From: Antedon mediterranea
Taxonomy: Eukaryota > Echinodermata > Crinoidea > Comatulida > Antedonidae
DNA length: 60,000 bases
NCBI RefSeq assembly: GCF_964355755.1
Contig: NC_092679.1
Location: forward strand, 13,136,932 to 13,196,931
Reading direction: 5' to 3'
Each line of letters begins with the position of its first letter. The first letter of the stretch is position 1. Position numbers and translations under genes: made by a program. Shown here one piece after another: positions 33,890 to 45,605 of this stretch. The notes below the pieces were generated by a model. It did not search any database. It was not told where the DNA came from and saw only the letters and a list, made by a program, of their open reading frames with translations.

Positions 33890-36674
33890 TCTATATTATA
33901 TCTATATTATAAGTGAGAGAGTTTGTCTGTCTGTTGGTTTGTTTGTTATACAAAATGTTGTTACTGCACGTAATCTTACATATGGGGTATCAAAATGACC
34001 GCAATTGTACCGGGAATATTCTAAGCTATATTTCAACATCATCCGCCACCTAGGATCCAAGTTAGGGACCAAAATGTGGTCAAAACCCCCACTTTCGATG
34101 TTTGTTCGTTATAAAAATTTCTGTTTCTGCACGTAACCATACGTATGGGGTATCAAAATGATGGCAATTGTACCCGGAAGGTTTTAAACTACATTTAAAA
34201 AAATTTCCCCGACTCCTGGGGTTTTTGTGGGAGGGTGTGGGGGGGGGGGGTGGTGTGATGGTTTGTGATGTCATTTTTTGCTAAGGCTCGGGGTTGTAGG
34301 CTATCGAATTGTAAAATTACACTACAACAGTTTTACAGTATTTGAATTATCCTCAGCAAGGCGTTTGGGGAAATATAGATATACATATTTTAATAATTAA
34401 CCAATATGACACCTATTCATTTACACATTTAGCAAAGTACTTTAACCATATCCAGCTATGTATCGGTCTCTTGGATTGTCTCATTACAGACATCCATTCC
34501 TGTGTGAACATACACACGTTGTTTCTGTGTTCAACTACATCACCATGCCTCCAAGGAAAAAACGTGGGGTTGGGAGTTGTGGTTCAAGGGATAGTGGGGG
34601 TTTTGCTTAGACCAGAATTGTGTTTGGAAAATGTTGAAGTATTTAATTATTCCTGGGAAGCGGCTTGGAGTTTGGGGTGGGGATGTAGGCCTATCACCAT
34701 GACCGAAGCTGTATTTAGAATGTTTTAAACTACATTTGAAAACTGCCACTGAGGGATTATGGGTTGGGAGTGATAATAACATAATTTTTATTGGAACCGT
34801 CTTCAACACATCACATGGAAGAGCGAAAAAGTACTGGCGTAATGAAGTAGCCTATATGCTTGGAATTGTACTAGGAAAAGTTACTATATTTGAACTGTCT
34901 AGGGGAGGAGTTAAGGTTTGTTGATTGTGGCTGGGGTGGTGAGAGGAGAAAGAAGGCTGGGGGCCCGCAGTATCTAAATTAGATATTTTAATTATCAGCC
35001 AATATGACACCTAATCATTTACACAATTTACAACGTACTTCAACCATTATTAGACCCATCATAGCTACAGTATGTATACTCCTCTCAATTTGAAGTTTAC
35101 GTTGAATTGAATTTGTCCATCACTGGGAAGAATTTGTTTTTAAAAAAGAGTATGGGGTGGTATTGAAGAAGGGTGGAGGTTGGTGAGTATAGACAGATAC
35201 TGGCGTCGGGTGTTGAGAAGGCTTTAAACTAAGTTTGAAATCCACCCGGGTATAATTTTAAACTACATTAAAAAAAATCCCCCGACTCATGGGGTTTTTG
35301 TGGGAGGGGGGAGGGGGTGGTTTGTGATGTCATTTTTGCTTGGGCTCGGGGTTGTAGGCTATCGAATTGTAAAATTATACTACAAATGTTTTACAGTATT
35401 TGAATTATACTTAGGAAGGCGTTTGGGGAAATATAGATATAGATATACATATTTTAATTATTAACCAATATGACACCAATTCATTTACATATTTAGGAAA
35501 GTACTTTAACCATATCCAGCTATCTATCGGTCTCTTGGGTTGTCTCATTACAGGCATCCATACATGTGTTACATGTAAACCTATACACGTTCTTTACTAT
35601 TACTGTGTTCTACTACTATATTATTTGAACATCATCCGCCATCTAGGATTCAAGTTAGGGGTCACAATGTGGTCAAAATGGGCCACTTTCGTTGTTTGTT
35701 TGTTATACAAATTTCTCTTTCTGCATGTATAACCATACATATGCAATTGTGGTTGGAAGATGTTAAAGTATTTTAAATAAGAGTGTGGGGTGTTATTGAA
35801 GAGGGTGGGGGTTGGTGAGTATGGGAGGTAGGCCTACTGGCGTCGGGTGAAAATGGCCCACTTTCGATGTTTGTTCGTTATAAAAATGTATGTTTCTGCA
35901 TGTAACCATAAATATGGGGTATCAAAATGATGGCAATTGTACCGGGAAGGTTTAAAACTACATTTCAAAACGGGGGAGGGGTAATTGTTGGAAGAGGGCG
36001 GGGGGGAAGGAGATAGGGTGTGAAAGTTGGGGTTCAGGGGATAGTGGGGATTTTGCTTAGGCTAGGTGTAGTAGGTTATCAAAATTGGTAGGGAATTGTT
36101 TAAGTATTTTAAATATCCCTGGGAAGGGGATGAGAGTTTGGGGTGGGGATGTAGGCCTATCACCATGATTGAAACTGTACTGGGAATGTACTACATTTGA
36201 AAACTGCCTCTGAGGAATTATGGGTTGGGAGTGATGGCTAACATAATTTTTCTGGAATCGTCCAGTATCTGGGGTGTGTTAGGAGGCAGGAGTGGGAGCG
36301 GAAATACTGGCATAATGAAGTATATGATTGGAATTGTACTAGGAAAAGTTACTAAATTTTAACTGTCAAGGGGTAGCGTTGTTACGGTTAATTGTGGCTG
36401 GGATAGTGAGAGGAGAAAGAAGGCTGGGGGCCCTGCAGATCAAAATTAAATATTTAAATTATCACCCAATATGACACCTATTCATTTACAAAGTTTACAA
36501 CGTATTTAAACCATAGGCCTATCGTAGCTATGAATACCCCTCTCATTTGAAGTTTGTTTTTAAAAAAGAGTGTGGGGTGTAGTAACTATAGGGACATACT
36601 GGCGTCGGGTGTTATATACTTAGAAACCTTTAAACTAATTTTGAAACCCGCCCTGGGGCGGGTATAATTGATAG
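33890..36674 (+). mobile_element. Non-autonomous Helitron-like element inside an LRR exon
   Basis: It begins with TC ('tctatattatatctatatta'), typical of Helitron 5' ends. It ends in 'ATAG' (consensus CTRR) 7 bp after an 18-nt GC-rich hairpin 'acccgccctggggcgggt' (36646-36663). It sits precisely between host A and T, with no target duplication. These are the defining Helitron features, with one deviation in the terminal CTRR. No Rep/helicase ORF is present. The body is made of repeated G-rich blocks (33960-34340 vs 35225-35440; 34560-34930 vs 35990-36430), including 'atggggtatcaaaatgatgg'. Confidence 0.85.
36646..36663 (+). terminator. Helitron 3' terminal hairpin
   Basis: 'acccgccc' and 'ggcgggt' flank a short loop just inside the 3' end, the position of the hairpin that marks Helitron transposition ends. 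It is a DNA structure, not a transcription terminator for a host gene. Confidence 0.8.
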
Positions 36675-36685
36675 TTGCAAATAAT
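36675..36685 (+). pseudogene. LRR exon, last 11 bp plus donor, 3' of the Helitron
   Basis: 'ttgcaaataat|gtgagtat' continues the exon cut at 33889; the parallel exon at 38140-38211 reads 'ttgcaaatact|gtgagtat' there. Confidence 0.85.
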
Positions 36686-37931
36686 GTGAGTATATTACTT
36701 AAGTTAAAGATGTATTGTCCATTTGACTAATTAAAAAAAAAATAATGATTTCTTAAAAAAGTGGGTCATTTTGAAGTATCATACTAGTTATTAACTTTCA
36801 CCAAAAATTAGTCGAAAAAAAAATAATTTAACTGAAATACAGACGTTTTTTTGTTCAAAAAATAACTTTGACTTCCTGTCAAAGTTTTCGATCAAAACAT
36901 ATCTCATAATGCAACGCGCTTGTTTGGCTACTCTGTATGCATAATCATAAAACTTCCCCGCGATTTGTGTGAGAACACCTTCTCAACCGTGACGAGTTGT
37001 AAACAATCCTAATTAGCATTATGCATAACACATACTCGTGGTTTGAAATCTTTGTTTACTTTCGCTCGCGACGATTTTCCAGAAAAAATGTAATCAAATG
37101 AATGTACCTGTTAATTACGTAAACTTGTTTTTGGCTCTAATTTTCGACTTAAAGTGAATAACTTTAATATACTTTGATATGGCAAATTTAAATTTAGAAT
37201 ATTTTGACCTTCATTTTTTGTGTTTCAAGGGACAATACATCTTTTAACGATCAACGATGATAGCGTCGTCAGGAAAACAGGCTTAAGACACTGGTGCTTA
37301 ATTAACCATGCAGGGCCGTGCCACTTTACTGGATAACAAATAGCCAAACGGGTGAGATTGCTCCCTATAGTATAATCATCGAGAATTATTTCTCCATGGT
37401 ATAATAGACTAGCCTATCAAAACGCCTCAAACAAGCGGATGGATTTGAACAAATTGGTTTTTACAACTACTCGTGTATCGAAACACCTGGCATTAAGTCA
37501 AATTATGTTTTCAGATTACAAATTATAACTTTCCCACTCGTACACAAATACAGTTTTTGGAAAAGTAGTTACAGTTTACTTGAGATTCAGTACCAGAACA
37601 CAAATTGTCTCCTATCCTTTAACACTAGCCTGATTGGTCAGACGTTTTTGTTTTCAGGATAATAAAAATGATACGAACATGTCTACTTTAACATAGTCTT
37701 ATGCTTAGACATCATGTATAGACGTCACAACAATAGGACGATTTTGGGATCATCTTACTTTAAAATTTCAATGCTGACGATGTTTCAAACACTAAAAAAA
37801 TATAAAAAACTACGACGTTCAGCGGAAATATAATGAAGTAAATTTTTGTAGTAATTTTTATTTTGTAGTAAATATTTATCACATTAATATAATTTATAAT
37901 TGTATTCTACGTTTGTATTCTTTCTTTAAAG
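36686..37931. other. Intron between LRR exons
   Basis: 37240-37330 ('tgatagcgtcg...tggtgctta') and 37330-37600 are repeated at 38255-38580, and the first block also at 14667-14750. No coding signal seen. Confidence 0.6.
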
Positions 37932-38003
37932 GGATTTGCGCAATAACAAAATAGGTACATTGCCAGCCAATGCATTTGCTGATTTGAGAGAATTGGAAGA
38001 ACT
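37932..38003 (+). CDS. LRR exon of the LGR gene (72 bp)
   Basis: It lies between 'ttctttctttaaag' and 'gtgagtat' and encodes DLRNNKIGTLPANAFADLRE plus LEE and the split Leu. Phase and length match the neighbours. It is most like the exon at 33625. Confidence 0.8.
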
Positions 38004-38139
38004 GTGAGTATATTAAATTAAGTTAACTTATTTTATTCATTAAAATTGCCTCAAATTGTTTTTGCATAGCCCCCTTGTTGGGACGATCCAGATTCCACCG
38101 CTAGTTTGTAATTTTTACTTTTGCATTCTTTTTTTAAAG

Positions 38140-38211
38140 GGATTTGAGCAGTAACTACATAGTTACATTGCCAGCCAATGTATTTGCCGATTTGACAGCA
38201 TTGCAAATACT
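38140..38211 (+). CDS. LRR exon of the LGR gene (72 bp)
   Basis: It lies between 'tttttttaaag' and 'gtgagtat' and encodes DLSSNYIVTLPANVFADLTA plus LQI and the split Leu. It is the closest relative of the Helitron-split exon and shares its upstream intron, so the pair 33625/33829 and the pair 37932/38140 look like a two-exon duplication. Confidence 0.82.
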
Positions 38212-38936
38212 GTGAGTATATTACTTAAGTTAAAGATGTATTGTCCATTTGACGATCAACGATGATAGCGTCGTCGAATAACGTCGGCTGGAAATCAGGC
38301 TTAATACAGTGGTGCTTAAGTTAACCATGCAGCGCCGTACTACTATACTGGGATAATAGCCAAAGGGTGAGATTGCTCCCTATAGTATTAATAGACTAGC
38401 CTATCAAAACGCCTCAAACAAGCGGATGGATTTGAACAAATTGGGTTTTTAAAACTACTCGTGTATCGAAACACCTGAGATTAAGTCAAATTATGTTTTC
38501 AGATTACAAATTATAACTTTCCCACTCGTACACAAATAAAGTTTTTGGAAAAGTAGTTACAGTTTACTTGAGAGTATTACTTAAGTTAACTTTTAAAGAT
38601 CAACGACAGTGGTGTTTAATTAACCATGCAGGGCCGTACCGCTTTACTTTACTGTTTAAAAAACTATAAAAAAAATACTAACATAACATGCTATTTTGTA
38701 GGTAATTATTAGGCATAACAATACCGAAACAGTCATAAACATTGGTAAAATAATAACACAGAGATACATTTAAAAATAAAATTCCATAAAATAACTGTTT
38801 TTCTTTGATTTCGTGTCGTTCAGCGAAAATATAATGATGTAAGTAATTGTTTGTATTAATTTGTATTTTGTAGTAAATATTTAACACATGAATATAATGT
38901 ATAATTGTATTCTTCGTTTGCATTCTTTTTTTAAAG
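38212..38936. other. Intron with copies of the 37.2-37.6 kb segment
   Basis: 38250-38580 repeats 37245-37575. 38585-38645 repeats a further part. 38700-38935 resembles 33236-33620. No exon recognised. Confidence 0.6.
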
Positions 38937-39008
38937 GGATTTGGGCGATAATCAAATAGATACATTGTCAGCCAATGTATTTGCTGATCTGACAGCATTG
39001 AAAAAACT
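38937..39008 (+). CDS. LRR exon of the LGR gene (72 bp)
   Basis: It lies between 'ttttttaaag' and 'gtgagtat' and encodes DLGDNQIDTLSANVFADLTA plus LKK and the split Leu. No stops; LRR positions conserved. Confidence 0.8.
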
Positions 39009-39310
39009 GTGAGTATATTAAGTTAACTTATTTTATTCATTAAAACGGCCATAAAATAGGCCTACGCTGAACTTCATTCGTCCACTGGACCTGGGGGCCC
39101 AGTACTAACCAAGTGATGCGCCTAGTCGGGTGGTTGGGATTGTTTGATATTTTAAATTAAATAAGAAAAATATAGTACATTGTAAGCCTAATCAAAATAC
39201 AGAACATTAGTAGGTGCTTGAGAAAATATAAATAAAAATAGCTAGATTTAATTCGTCACTGTGACGGAATTATAGGTTATGCATTGATTTAAATAAAGAT
39301 AATTTATTTT

Positions 39311-39571
39311 TTAAAGATATCTTTTTATATTAATTTTTTTTACATTGGATTTCATTACCACGTCACAATTAACAGGGCAGAAAGACATAAAATGTACAGA
39401 TATCGAATATATTTCCGCGAGAGCAAACTATCATTCTCCGAGGGGATGTCAAATCTTATATTTCACCTCTAAGCAGGCGATATCTGTAAATTTTATGTCT
39501 TTCTGCCCTGTTAATTGTGACGTGATGATGAAATCAAATGTAAAAAAAATTATATAAAAAGATATCTTAAA
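39311..39571. mobile_element. Palindromic MITE flanked by TTAA
   Basis: Arms of roughly 100 bp ('agatatctttttatattaat', 'cacaattaacagggcagaaa' and their complements 'tttctgccctgttaattgtg', 'aaaaagatatc') surround a short centre. Both ends touch TTAA, as in piggyBac-type target sites. The plus-strand frame at 39345-39557 is a by-product of the palindrome. Confidence 0.7.
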
Positions 39572-41429
39572 AAATGTACCGATATAAAAGGCCATATCTG
39601 TTATATAGGCAATACAGTAGAATATCTACTGGGTCGGGTAGCTAGGCCTGCTTTATGTAATAAGCCTGCCTAAGCCTGCGTTGCATTCATCTAACCTTGC
39701 AAAGAATAATATACAGATAATTACTAATTAATGATTCCTTGGCAATAAAATTTTCACTTAGGCCTAGGTTATTTAAATTAACAGAAGAATTTCCATCAAT
39801 AAGCCTACATTAATGATAATAATAATAATACTATTATCAGGTAGGCCGAATAAATAATAATTCGTCTTCTTCGAGCCCAATCACCAGATTTTCAGCGCGC
39901 CGCGCGTACCAAGTTACTACCGTGAGTATTGACCAATCACAGACAGTCTTTCGTCGCGTCTATAGAGGGCGAATAACAAATGAGGGCGCTATGTATGCAT
40001 AGTTTAAGTAGTTTAATTTATTTATTTCTTCAAGCAAGTTACGTGACGCGGCGTGTTAAAACGTGGTCTCGTGATGATGTGGACTAATCTTCGCGAGTTC
40101 ATTTAGTCCCAGGAGATAAGAAGACTTTTGTTTATTTATCGCCAAACGCGAGTGTTGTGTTGCTAAACGCAAATTACACTGTCAATATCAAACTCCTCGA
40201 GAATTTACTGGATTTTATATGTTTAATGACAGGGACACGAAAATCAGGCGAAAATTACTCCGTCAATATCATCGTACTCGAGGAAATATACGAATTACGA
40301 TCCTCGCAGCAGTAGTCATGTGATGCAGTTTCAACCAATCACGTTCACGTATTTACATAGGCTATGTAATATAGTGATATTCGACAAAACCTTCAATGAC
40401 GGAAACAAGCAAGCGAAATAAACACAATGAGAGTGATATCATTTTGGCACCAAATGCACTAATTAGATAGGAAGAAAAAAAAAACAGGTTTTTGAAAGTG
40501 CGCCCGTTAAGGGAGGTGGCCGCTTACGGGAGGTGGCCACGGAGGTTCAACTGTAATTTTAAAATTCAGTACATTTCATAACATTTTCATGAGTTTTTAA
40601 ATTTGCGTAGCCTGTCACTTTGACGTGCTTGTATGTCGCGATTTCAAGTTGAAAATTGAATAAAATAGAATTAACTTGCCAAAGAAAGGTTGTAAAACAG
40701 AAATCGAAAAAATAGTATATACGTTTAATGTACAGTGCATGTGCAAAATTGGGGATGTTTGAAACGCTTAAAATAGGCTGAAACGTAATGTTTAACAATT
40801 TTAAGCGCGCATACGCGTGCGTTACATGCGTCACGCACATAATTTTATTGCCATTTAATGATAAAGTATGACCTGAAATTTATGAGAACCAAATGCACCG
40901 TGAAAACCTTATTATATCGATTCTTTGTCACAAGGAATGTACTCTGAAATTCATCTCTTAACGAAACAAAAGTCTAAGGAATGTATGAACGGATAAACGA
41001 ACGGACGGTACGGAATTAAGATTCGGTACCAGACCACAAATTGTCTCCTATCCTTTAACACTATGTAATTAGATAGCCTGATTGGTCAGTTGTAGCATGG
41101 TGTACCAGGTCAAAGGTTATAGACGATTTTGTTTTTAAGGATAATAAAATGTTCTACTTAACAGAGAAATATTTTGGGATCATCTTACTTTAAAATGTCA
41201 ATGCCGACGATGTTTCAAAAACTATAAAAAAATAAAAATAACATGACATTGTAGAAAAATTAATTAGGCATAACAATACCGAAAAAGTTTTTCTGTGATT
41301 TCGTGTCGTCCAGCGGAAATAATATATTGAAATAAGTAATTTGTTGTAGTAATTTGTATTTTGTAGTAAATATTGATCACATTAATATAATGTATAATTG
41401 TATTCTACATTTGTATTCTTTCTTTAAAG
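39572..41429. repeat. Intron filled with dispersed repeats
   Basis: 39968-40376 is SINE copy 2 of the 31645 family. 40597-41015 is the second copy of the 12560 repeat. 41035-41240 repeats 32405-32620. 41270-41425 resembles the intron text before other LRR exons. No gene found. Confidence 0.65.
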
Positions 41430-41501
41430 GGATTTGGGCGGTAACCAAATAGTTACATTGCCAGGCAATGCATTTGGTGATTTGACAGCATTGCAAATAC
41501 T
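41430..41501 (+). CDS. LRR exon of the LGR gene (72 bp)
   Basis: It lies between 'ttctttctttaaag' and 'gtgagtat' and encodes DLGGNQIVTLPGNAFGDLTA plus LQI and the split Leu. It is the last of the highly similar exon group. Confidence 0.82.
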
Positions 41502-42120
41502 GTGAGTATATTATATATTTATTTCAACGAATATTAAACGATGATTAAAACATTACGCAACAAAGCTAAATCGGTGGTGGTTCTAGATAGAAAATGGATA
41601 AATACATTCTCACCACACAATAATCAAGCTACAGTAAGTCTTGGCATCTCCTACTTGAATATTAATTTAATTATGGATGCTGCTAACTAGTGCATTCTAC
41701 ATCCTGCTCAAGTTGTATCAATTCAGAATCAAAACGGAGAACTAAGCCTAGCATTAATTCCTTTTACGATGGCTTTATCATATTTTTGTTTCATCTTTAT
41801 AAGCACTTTATGAGTATGTATTTTGATTATATATCTTTATATTTTAGATTAGCATTTTAGGTTATTTAGTTCTTTGTATAAACTGTTTAAACTTCTTCTG
41901 TATGTGTATTATAGAAAAATATAAGAACATTAATGAAAAAGGATGTAATACGTAATATTAAAAATGTTAATAATGAAATTTATCAAATTGTAATGCCATA
42001 AGGAATTAACACAAATTTGATAAATAACATGATTTTTTTGTCATGACATGAAAGATAATATGACTGTGAATAAAAGTGGTGTTCACGCCACAAAAGAAAA
42101 AAAAATCTTTATTTTCCAGT

Positions 42121-42360
42121 TGAATGGAATTGAATGTTTTATATGTTAACAAGAATTCTGCTACCCTTTTTTTAAAATTTTCTTAATAACGTGTCTGAAT
42201 TTATAAAACCATATTTATTTACGTCTCTAATTTTTATAAAACCGGAATCAATCCAGTGTTTAAAGTATTTATAATTTCTCTTAAATACAATCTGATTATT
42301 CCCCATATATGTTGTACCCTTCCATAATGTAATAGCTATACCTTTATGCATAATAATTGT
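42121..42360 (-). pseudogene. LINE fragment, possibly L1-Tx1-type C-terminal region
   Basis: The minus strand reads MHKGIAITLWKGTTYMGNN, then QIVFKRNYKYFKHWIDSGFI and NKYGFINSDTLL before a stop. The order 'LW...N..i.fk.w...G...i.D....G.f.s' is reminiscent of the region after the RT in Tx1-like L1 elements. No RT motif remains. The call is from pattern memory and could be wrong about clade. Confidence 0.45.
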
Positions 42361-42386
42361 ATGTCTAATTGATTTATCTTTTAAAG

Positions 42387-42461
42387 GTATTTAGATTCCA
42401 ACAGAATAACTACCATAGATCGAAATGCATTTACTTCTTTTTCTTCATCACTGACAGTATT
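42387..42461 (+). CDS. LRR exon of the LGR gene (75 bp, diverged)
   Basis: It lies between 'atcttttaaag' and 'gtaagtta' and encodes YLDSNRITTIDRNAFTSFSS plus SLTV and the split Leu, a 25-residue LRR. It differs clearly from the homogenised exons upstream, so it belongs to the older, unduplicated part of the gene. Phase is conserved. Confidence 0.82.
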
Positions 42462-42709
42462 GTAAGTTAAACACTGTTGTAACTTCAATACAAATTTAAC
42501 AGGATCCTTGATTCTGTTAAAATAAACACTACAGAGTATAATCGGCAAACAGACTGGTTAAAACTGTTTTTTCTGTGCACCTTTTACTCATTGGATTTAT
42601 TATCCTAACATTCGAAATATGCTTGGGGTGTCGTTTGTTGTTTAACAAATTTTACTAATCATGTTTATGCCTATGCTTGATTTACTTATTTAAAACTATT
42701 ATTTTGTAG

Positions 42710-42781
42710 ATGGTTAGACGATAACAACTTACAGGATTTCAGTACAAGTACTTTTGAGGAATTGACCAACTTAATACAGTT
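42710..42781 (+). CDS. LRR exon of the LGR gene (72 bp, diverged)
   Basis: It lies between 'attattttgtag' and 'gtaagtag' and encodes WLDDNNLQDFSTSTFEELTN plus LIQ and the split Leu (TT|G with the next exon). It is the last LRR before the 7TM exon, whose first base completes the codon. Confidence 0.82.
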
Positions 42782-43799
42782 GTAAGTAGGCAAAAAATGG
42801 TAAATGTAGGAAGGAAAGGTTTGAGAAAGATGTGTAGTTTTTAGCTTGATTTATTAGAAAAAAATGTATAAACTATTTAGAGAAAGCTTTTGACTGATAT
42901 ATATAATACAATATATACGAGCACTTGGCGGAATTGATTCACATGTATCATTACTAGAGTAGAACTAATGAAAAAAAGGGGCCAACCTCAAAAAAATTGC
43001 AAAAAAAAGGTTTTTCAACGGATTTTGGTAGTATTGGGTGTACTAAATAACAGAAAAAAAGTCTCAAGAATTTCGACCACCGGAAAGTGTTTTTTTTTCA
43101 AGATGGCTGCCAAAATAGATAAAAAGTTAAAATGTCCATACCTCCTAAACTACTTGGTCTATTGATATGATTTTGGTACCAAAATACTCAAAACATACAT
43201 ATTTATATTTGCCCTAATATAACATTTTGGCCAAAAATGACCGGAAATGCTATTTCTTGCATGTTTGACCTTTGACCTTGATATGTTGTATCTTGGTAAC
43301 AACTGACCGTAGGGAAACAAATTGTGGCTCAAATTGTTCAGAATGTACATATTTACATTTATTGTAATGAGACATTTTGTCAAAAAATGGTTAGAAGTAA
43401 AGGTTATTGACCTTTAACCTTTATCTAAGTAGAATTTCCATATCTCGGCAACTATGTGTGGTAGAGATTTAAAATGGGGCTCTAAATACTGAGAATATAC
43501 TTATTTATATTTACTCTAATGAAACAGTTTGACAAAAAAGGACCAGAAACGACATGTTACCCAAGGAATTAAGAGCTTTCCTGGGAATCAAGTAACTGTA
43601 ATATTTATAAAGACTTTTAGAATATGAGTTCAAGTTCAAATTGTTCAGAACATATTGTATACATTCTTAATAATAATAGTGAATAAAAAACCTGAAAAGT
43701 AAACAAAAACAAATATAATAATAATTTTAAATTTCTAATTACGGTATAGCAGCAGTTGATTGGATATTGTGCATGTATTTAGTACGGCATCCTAAACAA

Positions 43800-44340
43800 C
43801 TGTTTCAACTTCGTCTTCATCATCATCATCATCAATCTCTCTATCTACGTTGTTCCATTCTTCTAGTTAACACACTCCACAAACTGAAGTACATGCCAAT
43901 CCATAGCATCTACAACTGCAACATACAGTTTTACATCCAGTAGTACAGTTACAATGGATGATTTTCAAACTAAAGCAGCAGTTTCAATCGTCATTATTGG
44001 CACAAATATTTTATTAAAAACTTGGTATTATCTTTCTTTATCCATTGCATGATTTGATAGTATACGGTACTCTAAGACTTTTGACATTTTGTAGCAGATG
44101 AGGTCGGTGGTGGTAGTAGTTGTTGAAGTTTGATAAATTATTTACCCTCAGCAACTTTCTTATTAAACAGCTTGCATCTGTTAGCTATTTAGGAAATCCA
44201 GTGACTTGGCTCCAAAAAGAATAGACATGGCCTTTAATCCAATCTCCTCGATAGTTTGAAGTTTCTGATGCGGTTGAGTGAAAATATTGGCACACATCAG
44301 TGTCATATTCTGGGTTACTTTCTATCAATTTATTGGTTTA
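43800..44340 (-). pseudogene. Left-arm copy of the PIN-like/Cys-rich transposon protein (C-terminal part)
   Basis: On the minus strand: NKLIESNPEYD near 44330, then QPHQKLQTIEEIGLKAMSIL, and a Cys-rich tail IHCNCTTGCKTVCCSC plus YGLACTSVCGVC (about 43970-43870), followed by an acidic run (DDDDDEDEVE). Stops occur after 'FLNS' and after 'GVC'. The Cys-rich tail is better preserved here than in the right arm. The N-terminal core is absent. Confidence 0.65.
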
Positions 44341-44377
44341 TTTGCCTTCCTAAAGATATCTTTGGCTTCGAAGAGTG

Positions 44378-45605
44378 AGGGTGGAAACTGACTTAGTTCA
44401 TATTTCATTACATCGTCTAGAGAGATTTGTCCTAACTGAATTTGATGGAAAGAAAGAAGAGTTCATGTCAAGGCATGAGAACAAACACAAATTTATCAAC
44501 ATGCTTTCATATGAGCTACAGAAAAAAGAATGTCCTGTACGACATGCAGCCAACGAGTGGAGTTGTGGCTTGATGGTTATGATGCTTGGCTACCACTCCA
44601 AGGTCCTGAGTTCAAGTCCCGTCACATGTCAGGATTTTTTCTAAGGACCAAATTACTCCACTCCCAAAGACTTGTAATAAGACTTTGTTTATGTAGAGCA
44701 TCTTGTGTATATGTTTGTCTTGTGAACCTCTGAGGGTCCCTAATGATCAGCAATAGCTGGATGGATCACCCTCATTAAATATGGTTTTTTAAAAAAACAA
44801 AAAAAAACGATGCCGATGTTGACTTTGCTTTGGCAACAGTTGAAGTCTCTGAACATAATACAGTAACTTTGATTGGAGAAGAAACGGACTTACTGGTACT
44901 TTTACTGTATCATGTAAATACAACAAGCCGAGAAGTGTACTTCAGATTAGACAAAGGAAAAGATGGGCATACTAGAGTGATTAATGTAACCAGATTGAAA
45001 TCTGTTTTAGGATATAAAATGTGAAATGCATTACCCATAGTGCATGCATTCACTGGTTGTGATTCGACGTCTAGGATTTTCGGAATCGGCAAGAAAGCAG
45101 CATTTAATAAATTGATTGAAAGTAACCCAGAATATGACATGTGTGCCGATATTTTCACTCAACCGCATCAGAAACTTTAAACTATCGAGGAGTTTGGACT
45201 GAAGGACATGTCTATTCTTTTTCGAGCCAAGTCACTGGATTCCCTGAATAGCTACAGATGCAAGCTGTTTAATAAAAAAAATTGTTGAGGGTAAATCATT
45301 TATCAAACCTAGCCTCAACAACTACCACTACCCTCATCTGCTACAGAATGTCACAGTCAAACCATGCAATGGCTATAGAAAGATAATACCATGGATGCCA
45401 ATAATGACGATGGAAACTGCTGCTCCAGCAGAACTTTGAAAATCATCCATTGTAAATACTGGATGTATGTTGCAATTGTAGACTCTATGGATTGGCATGT
45501 AGGCCTACTTCAGTTTGTGGAGTGTGTCAACTAGAAGAATGGGACAACGTAGATAGAAATATTGATGACGATGATGAGGACGACGAAGTTGGAACAGTTG
45601 TTTAA
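44378..45605 (+). pseudogene. PIN-like/Cys-rich transposon-associated protein, interrupted by a SINE
   Basis: The line starts around HISLHRLERFVLTEFDGKKE and ELQKKECPVRHAAN (44400-44553), is cut by a SINE, and resumes as DADVDFALATVEVSEH. It continues through VTLIGEETDLLVLLLYH, VNVTRLKSVLGYKM-like sequence and, after a stop, VHAFTGCDSTSRIFGIGKKA. The spaced acidic residues (TDLL, GCDSTSR) and the Cys-rich tail resemble a large group of unnamed metazoan proteins with a PIN/FEN-nuclease-like core. Enzymatic role is inferred, not shown. Stops after residues 'GYKM' and 'QKL' and frameshifts in the tail mean it is not functional. Confidence 0.65.
44557..44805 (+). mobile_element. tRNA-derived SINE inserted in the transposon gene
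   Basis: 'ttgtggcttgatggttatg' (A box) and 'ctgagttcaagtcccgtc' (B box) are spaced as in a tRNA. The element ends in an A-rich tail (44792-44805). A short 'aacga' duplication (44552-44556, 44806-44810) flanks it. Removing it joins the reading frame of the host gene exactly (…CAAC|GATGCC…). Confidence 0.8.

Noticed and set aside
34342-34924. ORFs inside the Helitron
   Set aside because: They lie in repeated G-rich blocks; no Rep or helicase motif.
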